From Hyphomicrobiales bacterium (GTDB taxonomy: Bacteria > Pseudomonadota > Alphaproteobacteria > Rhizobiales > Rhizobiaceae), in contig UCMT01000025.1 in assembly GCA_900473795.1 (NCBI GenBank), positions 1 through 64,000 on the forward strand: 64,000 nucleotides of DNA. The letters run 5' to 3'. A program made the position numbers and the translations under genes. A model generated the notes under the pieces. That model saw only the letters and a list, made by a program, of their open reading frames with translations. It searched no databases and had not been told where the DNA came from. How positions within the stretch are numbered: position 1 is the first letter of the stretch; each line of letters begins with the position of its first letter. Shown one piece after another: positions 53,792 through 63,469 of the stretch.

Positions 53792-56242
53792 TCACTCCGC
53801 CGCTTCCGAGTATCCAACCGTCGCCATCGGCCGGAACTCATGCTTGTCCTTGCCGGAGACGCGCTCCGACCATGGGTCGACCTGGGCGAATTTCTGGGAA
53901 AAGACGAAACGGTCGTAATAGGCTTGGCGCTTCTCCGCATCGCCCATGATCTGGCGGCGGATTTCATCGAGACCGATGCGCTTGGCCCATTTGTAGATGC
54001 GCTCCAGATAGCGGCCCTGCTCGCGGTACATCTGCGTCAGCGCCACGATGTATTGCAAAGCCTCGTCCTCGGTTTTCACGAGGCCAAGGACTTCGGTGCC
54101 CTTGATGTCGAGACCGGCAGCCCCTGCAAAATGGATCTCGAAGCCCGAATCGACGCAGATGACCCCGATGTCCTTGCAGGTTGCCTCGGCGCAGTTTCGC
54201 GGACAGCCGGAGACGGCCATCTTCAGCTTGGCCGGCGTCCACGATCCCCACATGAACTTCTCGATGCGGATGCCGAGCCCGGTCGAATCCTGTGTGCCGA
54301 AGCGGCACCAGTCCGAACCGACGCAGGTTTTTACCGTGCGCAGGCCCTTCGCATACGCCTGGCCGGAGACGAAGCCGGCCTTGCCGAGATCGGCCCAGAC
54401 GGCGGGCAGGTCTTCCTTTTCGATGCCGAGAAGGTCGATGCGCTGGCCGCCGGTGACCTTGACGAGCGGCACCTCGAACTTGTCGACCACGTCGGCGATG
54501 GCGCGCAGTTCCTTCGAATTCGTCACGCCGCCCCACATGCGCGGCACGACGGAGTAGGTGCCGTCCTTCTGGATGTTGGCGTGGACGCGCTCGTTGATGA
54601 AGCGCGACTGGTAATCGTCGGCATATTCGTCCGGCCAGTCGCAGACGAGGTAGTAGTTGAGGGCCGGGCGACATTTGGCGCAGCCACAGGAGGTCTTCCA
54701 TTCCAGTTCCTGCATGACTGCCGGAATGGTCTTCAGCCCCTTGGCCTTGATCAGGCGGCGCACGTCGTCATGTCCGAGCTCGGTGCAGCCGCACATCGGC
54801 TGAACGGCGGCCGGATTGTAGGCGTCGCCGAGCGTGATCGACATCAGCTGTTCGACCAGCCCGGTGCAGGAGCCGCAGGAGGCGGATGCCTTGGTGTGGG
54901 CCCGCACGTCGTCGAGCGAGGTCAGTCCCTTCGAGGTGATCGTACCGGTGATCTTGCCCTTGCAGACGCCGTTGCAGCCGCAGATTTCCGCATCATCCGG
55001 CAAGGCTGCAACGGCCGCCATAGGGTCCAGCGGGGACCCTCCCTGGTAGGCCTGCCCGAAAATGAGCGTTTCACGCATTTCCGAGATATCGGTGGCTTTT
55101 TTCTTCAGGTCGTTGAACCAGGCGCCGTCGGCAGTTTCGCCGTAGAGTACGGTGCCGATGATGCGGTTGTCCTTCAGCACCAGACGCTTGTAGACACCGG
55201 CCGTCGCGTCGCGCAGCACGATCTCCTCACGGTCGTCGCCTTCGGCGAAATCGCCCAGCGAGAAGAGGTTGATGCCGGTAACCTTGAGCTTGGTCGGCGT
55301 GTCGGAATGGACGAAGGCGGGCGAGCGGTCGCCGGCGAGATGTGCAGCGGCGATGCGGGCCATTTCATAAAGTGGCGCGACGAGTCCGTAGACCATGCCG
55401 CCGACTTCGGCGCATTCGCCGAGCGCCAGGATATCGCCATCGGAGGTCTGCATGCCGGCATCGACGACGATGCCGCGATTGACGGCAAGGCCGGCTTCCT
55501 TGGCTATGCCCGCGTTCGGCCGGATGCCGACTGCCATCACCACCAGCGTCGCCGGGATGATCGTGCCGTTGTCGAGTTCGATGCCCTCGACCTTGCCATC
55601 GCCGATGATCGCCTTCGTGTTGGCCTTGCAGATGACCTTGATGCCGCGTTCCTCGACGGCCTTCTGCAAGAGGTAGCCGGCGGCCGGATCGAGCTGACGT
55701 TCCATCAGCGTCGGCATCACGTGCAGCACGGTCACATCCATGCCGCGCGAGGCAAGACCTGCCGCCGCCTCGAGCCCGAGCAGGCCGCCGCCGATAACGA
55801 CGGCCTTTTCGCGCGACTGGGCGGCGAGCAGCATGGCGTTGACGTCGTCGAGATCGCGGTAGGTGATGACGCCGGGCAGATCCTTGCCGGGAACGGGGAT
55901 GATGAAGGGGACGGAGCCCGTGGCGATGACGAGCTTGTCATAGCTTTCGGTGACGCCGTGATCGGAGGTCACCGTCTTCTTGGCACGGTCGATCGAAACG
56001 ATCTTGTGGCCCTTGTAGAGGGTAATGCCGTGGTTGATGTACCAGCCATCGCCATGGATGACGATTTCCTCATAACTTTTTTCGCCGGACAGGACCGGCG
56101 AGAGCATGATGCGGTCGTAGTTGACGCGCGGCTCGGCGTTGAAGATGGTGACCTGGTATTGTCCGGGGGCCTCTTCGAACAGATGCTCCAGCATGCGCCC
56201 GGGGGCCATGCCGTTGCCGATAATGACGAGTTTTTCAGCCAT
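53792..56242 (-). CDS. nirB: NADH nitrite reductase large subunit
   Basis: An 816-residue siroheme enzyme reducing nitrite to ammonium with NADH. N-terminal FAD/NAD domain with KLVIIGNGMAPGRMLEHL and KAVVIGGGLLGLEAAAGL; then BFD-like [2Fe-2S] sites EICGCNGVCKG...CGSC and MCGCTELG...CGCAKC; then the siroheme/[4Fe-4S] ligands TCVGSDWCRF and SGCPRNCAEAT. All key cysteines are present. The stop is followed 5 bp later by the nirD ATG. It starts 5 bp after the tandem ATPase gene, so it is translated from the same long transcript. Confidence 0.95.
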   Translation of the reverse strand: MAEKLVIIGNGMAPGRMLEHLFEEAPGQYQVTIFNAEPRVNYDRIMLSPVLSGEKSYEEIVIHGDGWYINHGITLYKGHKIVSIDRAKKTVTSDHGVTESYDKLVIATGSVPFIIPVPGKDLPGVITYRDLDDVNAMLLAAQSREKAVVIGGGLLGLEAAAGLASRGMDVTVLHVMPTLMERQLDPAAGYLLQKAVEERGIKVICKANTKAIIGDGKVEGIELDNGTIIPATLVVMAVGIRPNAGIAKEAGLAVNRGIVVDAGMQTSDGDILALGECAEVGGMVYGLVAPLYEMARIAAAHLAGDRSPAFVHSDTPTKLKVTGINLFSLGDFAEGDDREEIVLRDATAGVYKRLVLKDNRIIGTVLYGETADGAWFNDLKKKATDISEMRETLIFGQAYQGGSPLDPMAAVAALPDDAEICGCNGVCKGKITGTITSKGLTSLDDVRAHTKASASCGSCTGLVEQLMSITLGDAYNPAAVQPMCGCTELGHDDVRRLIKAKGLKTIPAVMQELEWKTSCGCAKCRPALNYYLVCDWPDEYADDYQSRFINERVHANIQKDGTYSVVPRMWGGVTNSKELRAIADVVDKFEVPLVKVTGGQRIDLLGIEKEDLPAVWADLGKAGFVSGQAYAKGLRTVKTCVGSDWCRFGTQDSTGLGIRIEKFMWGSWTPAKLKMAVSGCPRNCAEATCKDIGVICVDSGFEIHFAGAAGLDIKGTEVLGLVKTEDEALQYIVALTQMYREQGRYLERIYKWAKRIGLDEIRRQIMGDAEKRQAYYDRFVFSQKFAQVDPWSERVSGKDKHEFRPMATVGYSEAAE

Positions 56243-56247
56243 TGGAT

Positions 56248-58011
56248 TTACTCCGCTGCGGTTCTGGGAAGGGAACTGCCGGTCTCTTCGAGACGGGCGG
56301 CACGCTTCTGCCGGATTGTTTCGAGGCGTTCGGGCGACGGATTGGCGCCGCCCTCATAGGCTTCGAGGAAATCGATGAGTTCTTCGCGATAGGCGTAGTA
56401 GTCGCGATGTGCGAGCAGGGCTTTGCGGCTGCGCGGACGCGGCAGATGCACATCCATGATGTTGCCGATGCGGGCGTTGGGGCCGTTCGACATCATCACC
56501 ACGCGGTCGGCGAGCAGGATCGCTTCATCGACGTCGTGCGTCACGCAGATTGCCGTCACCTTGGTTCGGGTCCAGACATCCATCAGCACTTCCTGCAATT
56601 CCCAGCGCGTCAGGCTGTCGAGCATGCCGAACGGCTCGTCGAGGAGCAGCAGCTTGGGAGACAGGGCAAAGGCACGGGCAATGCCGACGCGCTGCTTCAT
56701 GCCGTTCGACAGGTCGGCGGCAATGCGGTGCATGGAATCGCCAAGGCCAACCTTCTCGAGATAGTATTCGACGATGTCCGTGCGTTCTGCCGGAGCAGCC
56801 GTGGGATAGACGCGGTCGACGCCGAGGGCGACGTTCTCGCGTGCCGTCAGCCACGGCATCAGCGAGGGGGACTGGAACACGACGGCCCGGTCCGGCCCTG
56901 CACCGGAGATTTCCTTGCCATCCAGGATGATGCCGCCGCCCGAGATCGAGTTCAGACCGGCTGCCATCGACAGGACGGTCGACTTGCCGCAGCCCGAATG
57001 ACCGATGACGGAGATGAATTCGCCCTTGTTGATCTTGAGATCGAAACCGTCGACGACGGTCAGCGGACCCTTCGGCGTCGCATAGGTCTTGCGGACCTCG
57101 GAAAACTCGACGAAACGCCTTTCGACCACCGTGCGGGCGGCGCGCTCGTAAGCGGCCGGCAGCTTGTCCTTCACCGGTTTCTGGGTGATCGGAATGACGT
57201 TCGGCAACTCGATGATACGGCCGGCAGACGTGTTGCGTTCGGCGCCGACGTCCATCAGATAGGCTGTGACAGCGGCGCGCAAGCGGATGAATTCGGGGTT
57301 TGAATTCATTGCAGCGCGATCACGCGGGCGCGGCAAAGCGACGTCGAAGCTGGGGCCGAGCGTTGCGTTCGGACCGGGCGTCAGAGGAATGATGCGATCG
57401 GCAAGCAGGATCGCCTCGTCGACGTCGTTGGTGACGAGAATGATCGTCTTCTTCTCCTGTTCGGAGATCGCGGCGAATTCGTCCTGCAGCTTCGAACGGG
57501 TCAGTGCGTCGAGTGCGGAGAGCGGCTCGTCCATCAGCAGGACATCCGGCCGCATCGCGAGAGCCCGCGCCACGGCAACGCGCTGGCGCATGCCGCCGGA
57601 CAGTTCGGCAGGCTTGCGATCTTTCGCATGGGCAAGGCCGACCATGCCGACATAGCGCGAGACGATCTCCCGACGCTCCGCCCTGCTCTTCGTCTTGAAG
57701 ACGCTGTCGACGGCCAGCGACACGTTCGCATCGACCGTCAGCCAGGGCATCAGCGAATAGGACTGGAACACGACGCCGCGTTCCGGGCCGGGGCCGGTCA
57801 CTTCCTTGCCGTTGAAGAGCACTGCCCCCGAATCCGGCTTTGCAAGGCCGGCCAGAAGGGAAATCAGCGTGGTCTTGCCTGCGCCGGAGAAGCCGACGAT
57901 GGCAATGAACTCGCCTTCCTTCACCTTCAGGTTGACGTTCGCCAGAACGTCGTTTCGGCTCTTTCCCTGGCCGTAGGATTTCGAGACGTCGCTGAGTTCG
58001 AGAATGGTCAT
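56248..58011 (-). CDS. nrtC: Nitrate ABC transporter ATPase with two fused cassettes
   Basis: A 587-residue protein with two complete NitT/TauT-type ATPase cassettes in one chain: Walker A at about 40-47 (GFSGAGKTT) and 337-344 (GHSGCGKST), signatures LSGGMRQRV (138-146) and LSNGMKQRV (434-442), with Walker B motifs MDEP and LDEP. The two cassettes share little and are not a simple recent duplication. Cassette 1 has Asn195 in VTNDVDEA where cassette 2 has the switch His492 (VTHDVDEA). Cyanobacterial NrtC and NrtD are separate proteins, so this fused form replaces both. The second of two adjacent ATGs (58011) is best spaced from AAGGGA. It lies 10 bp after nrtB. Confidence 0.9.
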   Translation of the reverse strand: MTILELSDVSKSYGQGKSRNDVLANVNLKVKEGEFIAIVGFSGAGKTTLISLLAGLAKPDSGAVLFNGKEVTGPGPERGVVFQSYSLMPWLTVDANVSLAVDSVFKTKSRAERREIVSRYVGMVGLAHAKDRKPAELSGGMRQRVAVARALAMRPDVLLMDEPLSALDALTRSKLQDEFAAISEQEKKTIILVTNDVDEAILLADRIIPLTPGPNATLGPSFDVALPRPRDRAAMNSNPEFIRLRAAVTAYLMDVGAERNTSAGRIIELPNVIPITQKPVKDKLPAAYERAARTVVERRFVEFSEVRKTYATPKGPLTVVDGFDLKINKGEFISVIGHSGCGKSTVLSMAAGLNSISGGGIILDGKEISGAGPDRAVVFQSPSLMPWLTARENVALGVDRVYPTAAPAERTDIVEYYLEKVGLGDSMHRIAADLSNGMKQRVGIARAFALSPKLLLLDEPFGMLDSLTRWELQEVLMDVWTRTKVTAICVTHDVDEAILLADRVVMMSNGPNARIGNIMDVHLPRPRSRKALLAHRDYYAYREELIDFLEAYEGGANPSPERLETIRQKRAARLEETGSSLPRTAAE

Positions 58012-58021
58012 CATCGTTCCC

Positions 58022-59107
58022 TTACCGATTGGCCGAGAAGGTGAAGGCGGACTGAAGCGCGAACATGATGCGATCGAGCGCAAAGCCGATGATGCCGATG
58101 GTCAGAACAGCGACCATGATGCGGGCGAGCGACGTTTCCGAGCCGTTCTGGAATTCGTCCCAGACGAATTTTCCAAGGCCCGGGTTCTGCGCCAGCATTT
58201 CGGCCGCGATCAGCACCATCCAGCCCACGCCGAGCGCCAGCCGCAAGCCGGTGAAGATCAGCGGCAGGGCGGAAGGCAGAACCAGCTTGCGGATCGTGGT
58301 CGCCGTCGAAAGCTGCAGAACCTTGCCGACATTGACGAGATCCTTGTCGATGGATGCGACGCCAAGCGCGGTGTTGATCAGCGTCGGCCACAACGAACAG
58401 AGGGTGACGGTGACGGCCGAGATCACGAGCGACTTCGGCAGCATGTCGGACGGGTTCACATACAGAGCCGAGACGATCATGGTGACGATCGGCAGCCAGG
58501 CGAGGGGCGAGACCGGCTTGAAGATCTGGATCAGCGGGTTGATCGCACCGTTGATCGTGCGCGACAGGCCCGAGGCAATGCCGAGCGGAATGGCGATAAT
58601 GCTGCCGAACAGGAAGCCGAGGCCGACGGTCAGCAGCGAGGTCAGGATCTGATCGACATAGGTCGGTTTGCCCGTAAAGGCGCGGTGCTTGACCTCGGCT
58701 GCCTTGCCTTCGGCGACGAGCTTGGCGTTGCGCTCGTCCTGGCGCTGGTAGAACGCCGCCGCCTTTTCACGCTCGGCAAAGTGGTCCTGCCACAGGGTGC
58801 CCGCCTGCTCGAAGACCTCGACCGGGCCAGGCACGGCGCCAAGCGATGTCTTGATCGTCGGCGCCAGGGCGCCCCAGGCAACCAGGAAGAGCAGGATGCC
58901 GGCGAGCGGAATGACCAGGGTCTTGCGGATTTCCGTCATCTGTTCGCGAACGCTGTCGCCGGCAGCGATTCTCAGGATCGGCGTAACCCAGCCGAGCCCG
59001 AGAATGTTGAGCCATGTACCGGCCTTGTTGATGCGTTGGAACAGGCGTTCCCTGCGCATCGCGGTATCGAGCTTGCCGGTGCCGATGGTATCTGTTGCGT
59101 GTGCCAT
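58022..59107 (-). CDS. nrtB: Nitrate ABC transporter permease
   Basis: A 361-residue inner-membrane permease of the NitT/TauT family with about six to seven membrane segments and the usual EAA-type cytosolic loop ([20 protein letters not shown]) preceding the last helices. A cytosolic stretch of about 70 residues between the first and second membrane part is longer than in SsuC/TauC. It lies 33 bp after nrtA and 10 bp before the tandem ATPase gene. Confidence 0.92.
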   Translation of the reverse strand: MAHATDTIGTGKLDTAMRRERLFQRINKAGTWLNILGLGWVTPILRIAAGDSVREQMTEIRKTLVIPLAGILLFLVAWGALAPTIKTSLGAVPGPVEVFEQAGTLWQDHFAEREKAAAFYQRQDERNAKLVAEGKAAEVKHRAFTGKPTYVDQILTSLLTVGLGFLFGSIIAIPLGIASGLSRTINGAINPLIQIFKPVSPLAWLPIVTMIVSALYVNPSDMLPKSLVISAVTVTLCSLWPTLINTALGVASIDKDLVNVGKVLQLSTATTIRKLVLPSALPLIFTGLRLALGVGWMVLIAAEMLAQNPGLGKFVWDEFQNGSETSLARIMVAVLTIGIIGFALDRIMFALQSAFTFSANR

Positions 59108-59140
59108 CTATGCTTGCCTTGTGGTGAGGAAGGTGTGGGA

Positions 59141-60547
59141 TCAGCCGCCGACGATCTCGGCGCCATCGATTTTCTGGTGGCCTTTGAGACCAAGCTTCAG
59201 TGAGTCGATGTAGGCGTTCGGGGTTTTGCCGTCATAGCTGACGCCGTCGATGAACTCGGCGGTGGGGGCCTTGTAGCCGTCGCTGTTCCAGAGGAAGTCG
59301 GAGTCCGTGGCCTTGCCTTCTTCGACCAGCATCTTTGCGGCCTTCAGATAGACATCCGGCTTGTAGACCGACTTGGCAGTCTCGGCGTACCAGGCGTCGT
59401 CCTTGAATTCGGGGATCTGGCCCCAGCGGCGCATCTGCGTCAGATACCAGATGGCGTCGGAATAGAAGGGATAGGTGGCGTTGTAGCGGAAGAAGACGTT
59501 GAAGTCCGGCACCTCGCGCTTGTCGCCCTTCTCGTATTCGAAAGTTCCGGTCATCGAATTGGCGATGACCTTGGCGTCGGCGCCGACATATTCCTTGCGG
59601 GACAGGATTTCGACGGCCTCGGCACGATTGGCGTTGTTGTTTTCGTCAAGCCACATCGCGGCGCGGATCAGAGCCTTGGTCAAGGCCAGCGTCGTATTGG
59701 GGTTCTGCTCGACGAATTCCTCGGTCAGGCCGAATACCTTTTCCGGATTGTTCTTCCAGATCTCGTAGTCAGTCACGACGGGCACGCCGATCCCCTTGAA
59801 GACAGCGGCCTGGTTCCAGGGCTCGCCGACCGAATAGCCGAGGATCGTACCGGCTTCGAGCGTTGCCGGCATTTGCGGTGGCGGCGTGACGGAGAGAAGT
59901 GCGTCGCCCTTGATCTGTCCGGAAACGTCGGCCGGCGAATAGAAGCCGGGGTTGATGCCGCCGGACGCCAGCCAGTAACGCAATTCGTAGTTATGGGTGG
60001 AAACGGGGAAGACCATGCCGAGGTTGAACGGCTTGCCGTCCGCCTTGAACTTGTCGACGACCGGCTTCAGGGCATCGGCCTTGATCGGATGTGCGAGCTT
60101 GCCGTCTGCGTCTTTCGCGACGTTCGCCTTCATCATGTCCCAGATCGCATTGGAAACAGTGATGCCGTTGCCGTTAAGATCCATCGAGAAAGGCGTGACG
60201 ATATGCGCCTTGGTGCCATAGCCGATCGTTGCGGCCAGCGGCTGGCCTGCCAGCATATGGGCGCCATCCAGTTCGCCGGTGATCACGCGGTCGAGCAGCA
60301 CTTTCCAGTTCGCCTGCGGCTCCAGCGTGACGTAGAGCCCTTCGTCTTCGAAAAAGCCTTTTTCATAGGCGATCGCCAGCGGCGCCATGTCGGTCAGCTT
60401 GATGAAGCCGAGCTTCAGCTCGTCCTTTTCAAGCGACAGTGTTTCGGCAGCGGCTTGCGTCGCGAAGGTGCCGATTGCCATCACGGAACAGATGGTCGCC
60501 GCTCCGTTGAGCAATGTTTTCATGGCACCAGTCAATTTCTCGGTCAT
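59141..60547 (-). CDS. nrtA: Nitrate-binding periplasmic protein
   Basis: A 468-residue NrtA-type nitrate/nitrite-binding protein. The Sec signal peptide is about 34 residues ([10 protein letters not shown]), with no lipobox cysteine, so it is free in the periplasm. The mature part has [20 protein letters not shown] and [20 protein letters not shown], the family landmarks. The ATG at 60547 has GGGA 8 nt before it. It is the first gene of the nitrate operon, directly behind a leader with a terminator. Confidence 0.93.
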   Translation of the reverse strand: MTEKLTGAMKTLLNGAATICSVMAIGTFATQAAAETLSLEKDELKLGFIKLTDMAPLAIAYEKGFFEDEGLYVTLEPQANWKVLLDRVITGELDGAHMLAGQPLAATIGYGTKAHIVTPFSMDLNGNGITVSNAIWDMMKANVAKDADGKLAHPIKADALKPVVDKFKADGKPFNLGMVFPVSTHNYELRYWLASGGINPGFYSPADVSGQIKGDALLSVTPPPQMPATLEAGTILGYSVGEPWNQAAVFKGIGVPVVTDYEIWKNNPEKVFGLTEEFVEQNPNTTLALTKALIRAAMWLDENNNANRAEAVEILSRKEYVGADAKVIANSMTGTFEYEKGDKREVPDFNVFFRYNATYPFYSDAIWYLTQMRRWGQIPEFKDDAWYAETAKSVYKPDVYLKAAKMLVEEGKATDSDFLWNSDGYKAPTAEFIDGVSYDGKTPNAYIDSLKLGLKGHQKIDGAEIVGG

Positions 60548-60586
60548 CTGTCTATCCCTTCCGATGGCAACGGGGAAAATGGGCAA

Positions 60587-60656
60587 TAAAAAACGTCGCT
60601 CGGGACTTTGCGTCTGCGGGAAGGAGGAACCCCGGACTGCAAAACCCTTGCGACGT
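60587..60656 (-). terminator. Leader terminator of the nitrate operon
   Basis: On the minus strand ACGTCGC (60656-60650) pairs with GCGACGT (60599-60593), followed by six T. The intervening 50 nt contain further complementarity (GGGTTTTGC with GCAAAGTCCC), so the stem is long. It sits 40 bp before the nrtA ATG. It is an intrinsic terminator placed before the genes, as needed for antitermination control. Confidence 0.8.
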
Positions 60657-60718
60657 CGATGTCTCTTGCGAACGCCTATCGCGCGTTCGTCTTACTGCGG
60701 TCGCCGTTGACCGGAGCG
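60657..60718 (-). promoter_or_regulatory. ANTAR/NasT-type leader RNA hairpins
   Basis: Directly after the predicted sigma-54 start site, two hairpins precede the terminator. The first (60713-60698) is CGGTC-AACGGC-GACCG with a hexaloop having A at position 1 and G at position 4, the rule known for ANTAR-protein targets. The second (60689-60669) is CGAACGC-GCGATAG-GCGTTCG, with a 7-nt loop as I fold it. This is the layout of a NasT-responsive antitermination leader, with nasS and nasT encoded next door. Confidence 0.65.
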
Positions 60719-60728
60719 ATTTATGTCA

Positions 60729-60744
60729 TGCAAAGCCCGTGCCA
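60729..60744 (-). promoter_or_regulatory. Sigma-54 (RpoN) promoter of the nitrate operon
   Basis: TGGCAC-N5-TTGCA on the minus strand matches the -24/-12 consensus exactly at GG and GC. It predicts a start about 60718 and a 170-nt leader before nrtA. Sigma-54 with NtrC is known to drive assimilatory nitrate operons in several bacteria. Upstream, between 60790 and 60890, five GTGC half-sites occur in the same orientation, possible NtrC half-sites, but none forms a good dyad. Confidence 0.78.
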
Positions 60745-60907
60745 GTTTCGAGAGGCAGTATGAGAGTCTTGAAAACAAATGGAATTTTACGTGCAAGCCG
60801 CAAATGGATAATTTTTAACCATGGATGATTTGTGCAAAAAATTTCGGCGGTTGCTTTTGCGGTGCCAAGTTTATGTGCGAAATTTTGTGCAGCGCAAAAC
60901 GGTGGCG

Positions 60908-62191
60908 TCAGATTTCCTCGACGGCCGATCCGCTGCGCATGTCGCTTCTGACGCTGAACCCGCCGATATAGTCGGCGATTCGATCCGGGTCGAAAACCTG
61001 TCCGTCCAGGAAGCGGTCATCCGCCGTGGTTCCCTCGATCCGGATATCCTGGTCTGCCGACGGCGCGGCAAGGCCCAGAGCGGTGCGGTAGATGTCGGGC
61101 CGATAGGCCGCGGCTGCCGCCGTCATGCCGGCAGAGGACAGGTCGGTCTGGCCCCAACGGATCATCTGACTGTAGATCCACAGCGCCTGGCTCGGGCGTG
61201 GATAGTTGGCGAAACCCGCATGGAATGTGAAATAGTCGTCGATGATGCGCCGGTTGCCCCGGTCGTCGAGATTGAATTCGCCTGCCAGCACGCGGCGGAT
61301 GATATCGACCGGCGCAGCGAGATAGCGGCCGTCTGCCAGCGCCTCTGCCAGCGCGTCGTGATTGTCCGGACGGTCGCACCAGCGTGCCGCGGCATCCAGC
61401 GCGACGATCAATCGGGAGACCGTTTCCGGATGCGTCTCAGCCCATTCGGGCCGCATGCCGATCACCTTTTCCGGCGCGGATGGCCAGATGTCCTGCTTGG
61501 CGGCGACGATACGGCCGACGCCGCGCTCCGAGGCGACCATGTTCCAGGGCGCGCCGACGCAGAAGCCGTCGATGGCGCCGGCGGCGAGTGCGTCCGACGT
61601 CATCGGCGGTGGTACGACGACGAGCTTGACGTCGCGGTCCGGATCGATGCCGCCGGCCGCCAGCCAGTAGCGGAATTCGTAGTTGTGCGAGGAGAAGGGG
61701 TAGGTGACGCCCAATGTCGGCAACGGTTCGCCGCGCGCTTTCAGGTCTTCAATAACCTTCGAAAGCGCCTGCGCGTTCTCCAGGGCGCCCGCCGTTTCAG
61801 GCAAGGCCGCCGTCTCGCGCATCCGGGTAAAAAGCCGGGTCGACAGCGTGATTGCATTGCCGCCGCGCCCCAACGAAAAGGGCGTGATCGTCGGCGACGG
61901 GTTGGAGCCCAGGCCGAGCATCGAGGCGACGGGCATGGGCGAGAGCATGTGGGCGATGTCGAACTGCCGGAAGGCGAGCCGATCGCGGACGTTCGCCCAG
62001 GAAACGTCCTTGACCAGGTCGAGCGTGAGGCCCTCTTTCTGCGCAAAGCCGAACTCGCAAGCGGCAATCAGCACGGAGGCGTCGACGAGCGGAATGAAAC
62101 CGGCGCGCAGGGTGCGCGAACCTTCGCCGGCAAGCCCTGCCGGTGCGGCAAGGCGGCCGTCGCCGCTCATTTCCGTGAGGTTGGTGATCAT
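60908..62191 (-). CDS. nasS: Nitrate sensor NasS
   Basis: A 427-residue NrtA-like protein without a signal peptide, hence cytosolic. It has LRAGFIPLVDASVLIAACEF and FQFDIAHMLSPMPVAS-like ligand-pocket segments (RQFDIAHMLSPMPVASMLGL). In the characterised systems NasS holds NasT inactive when nitrate is absent and releases it on nitrate binding. The ATG at 62191 has GGGAG closely before it; the ATG at 62203 is the alternative. It follows nasT by 46 bp and precedes the nrt operon leader by about 160 bp. Confidence 0.92.
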   Translation of the reverse strand: MITNLTEMSGDGRLAAPAGLAGEGSRTLRAGFIPLVDASVLIAACEFGFAQKEGLTLDLVKDVSWANVRDRLAFRQFDIAHMLSPMPVASMLGLGSNPSPTITPFSLGRGGNAITLSTRLFTRMRETAALPETAGALENAQALSKVIEDLKARGEPLPTLGVTYPFSSHNYEFRYWLAAGGIDPDRDVKLVVVPPPMTSDALAAGAIDGFCVGAPWNMVASERGVGRIVAAKQDIWPSAPEKVIGMRPEWAETHPETVSRLIVALDAAARWCDRPDNHDALAEALADGRYLAAPVDIIRRVLAGEFNLDDRGNRRIIDDYFTFHAGFANYPRPSQALWIYSQMIRWGQTDLSSAGMTAAAAAYRPDIYRTALGLAAPSADQDIRIEGTTADDRFLDGQVFDPDRIADYIGGFSVRSDMRSGSAVEEI

Positions 62192-62237
62192 GTTCACTCC
62201 CATGTCTCCCGGAAGATGTCGGACGTGCGCGCGCTCA

Positions 62238-62825
62238 TCACATCAGCAATCCTGCCGCGGTAACCACGCTCTGGGCGATGTCCGATATCTTCTTCTTTTC
62301 GTTCATGGCCGTCTGGCGCAGCAGCGCAAAGGCCTGCTCTTCGGAAAGGCCGCGCATCTTCATCAGGATGCCCTTGGCCCGCTCGATGATCTTGCGCTCC
62401 TCCAGCGCCGACTTGGCATCGGCGAGTTCCCGCCGCAGCCGGCTGAAGGCATTGAAGCGGCTGACGGCCATGTCGAGAATGGGCTTGACGCGCTCCTTCT
62501 TCAGGCCGTCGACGATGTAGGCGGAGACGCCGGCTTCCACCGCGGCCTCGATCGAGGCCGTATCGGAGCGGTCGACGAACATGGCAATCGGTCGGCCGAC
62601 TGTGCGGGTGAGCTGGAACAGGTGCTCCATCATGTCGCGATTGGGGTTTTCAAGATCGATGACGATGACGTCCGGCTGCAGCGTCTCGATGATCCGGGCG
62701 ATGCCATTGACTTCATGGACCACGGTCACCTTCGTATGCCCCGCCTCACGCAATCCTTCCTCGATGATGGAGGCGCGGATCGCGTTCTCATCGATGACGA
62801 GAATGGTGAGGTCAAAATAAGCCAT
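62238..62825 (-). CDS. nasT: ANTAR antitermination regulator NasT
   Basis: A 195-residue response-regulator-like protein. The receiver-like domain (1-120) keeps Asp57 in VIDLENPNRD, and a coiled linker leads to a C-terminal ANTAR RNA-binding domain (about 135-193: ERKIIERAKGILMKMRGLSE, AFALLRQTAMNEKKKISDIA). ANTAR proteins bind paired hexaloop hairpins and prevent the downstream terminator. Such a leader is present before nrtA, so NasT is the likely positive regulator of the operon in the presence of nitrate. It starts at the ATG at 62825. Confidence 0.93.
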   Translation of the reverse strand: MAYFDLTILVIDENAIRASIIEEGLREAGHTKVTVVHEVNGIARIIETLQPDVIVIDLENPNRDMMEHLFQLTRTVGRPIAMFVDRSDTASIEAAVEAGVSAYIVDGLKKERVKPILDMAVSRFNAFSRLRRELADAKSALEERKIIERAKGILMKMRGLSEEQAFALLRQTAMNEKKKISDIAQSVVTAAGLLM

Positions 62826-62871
62826 GGCGCATAGATGACGCAGTGCAGCAATCTTGGCAATGCCTAAAATA

Positions 62872-62903
62872 GATGCTCGGTATCTGCGGCCTAAAATTTA
62901 GGC
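62872..62903. promoter_or_regulatory. Repeated GCCTAAAAT element upstream of nasT
   Basis: GCCTAAAAT occurs at 62872-62880 and again at 62889-62897, where it forms part of the perfect dyad GCCTAAA-A-TTTAGGC (62889-62903). It lies 50-80 bp upstream of nasT, in the gap between nasT and the divergent small gene at 63007, so it could be an operator for either. The binding protein is unknown. Confidence 0.4.
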
Positions 62904-63006
62904 AACATGCTCAGAACGTGACCGGATTACTTTTGCTGCACGTCCATTTACGCCGGTCGAGACTTGCCTAGTTCGCATAGTATCACGATGCGGCGAGGCG
63001 AGCGAC

Positions 63007-63333
63007 ATGCAGGAAGATGCAGACGATATCTATGCCCGTATCGGCCAGGCCCTGGTCGATTGCGTCGGCGAACCATGGCGCGAGATACGGCTGCATATCG
63101 ACGTGGTCGACAATTCGATCGGCCTGACCGGCGACTATTTGCGCGAAAGCGGTGCGCCTGCGGACCTCGATGTCCGGCGGCTCGACCATTCCGTTGTCAA
63201 GGCGATTCGGCAGCTGCACAAGACATCGCATCGGTCCGGCAACGCAGCGTGGACGCGCGCGGATTTCATCCTGAAGCCGGATGGGCAGTTCCAGCTCAGG
63301 TTGATGGATGGAGATTCTTCGCGCGCAGAATAA
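63007..63333 (+). CDS. YezG/DUF600-like small protein
   Basis: A 108-residue protein whose landmarks resemble the YezG (DUF600) immunity family: DDIYARIGQALVDCVGEPW at the start (compare IYxxIAxxL then ExW) and WTRADFILKPDGQFQLRLMD at the end (compare the WTxxxFxL then GKF pattern). In Bacillus, YezG is the antitoxin to the LXG toxin YeeF. No toxin gene is beside it here. GAGG precedes the ATG. The resemblance is by eye and partial; it could be an unrelated short protein. Confidence 0.55.
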   Translation: MQEDADDIYARIGQALVDCVGEPWREIRLHIDVVDNSIGLTGDYLRESGAPADLDVRRLDHSVVKAIRQLHKTSHRSGNAAWTRADFILKPDGQFQLRLMDGDSSRAE

Positions 63334-63469
63334 CGGGATCGCTGGCCGGTTCGCGGCGATAAACCCGTCATTTTCCTGATGTGCCACTTTATAAGAGCGC
63401 CAAGGACGGCATACGATGTCAGAAAAATATCGTATTGGCGCAACAGCCGTAGGCAGGCGGGAGCAGGGC

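Noticed and set aside
53765-56359. 864-codon open frame antisense to nirB, and similar long antisense frames over lpiA, rocD, nasA and acvB
   Set aside because: These are high-GC shadows of real genes. They have arginine/alanine/glycine-rich composition, no family motifs and no ribosome sites.
60790-60890. NtrC enhancer sites upstream of the sigma-54 promoter
   Set aside because: Five GTGC half-sites are present, all in the same orientation, and none forms the GCAC-N7-GTGC dyad. They are mentioned with the promoter but not called as sites.
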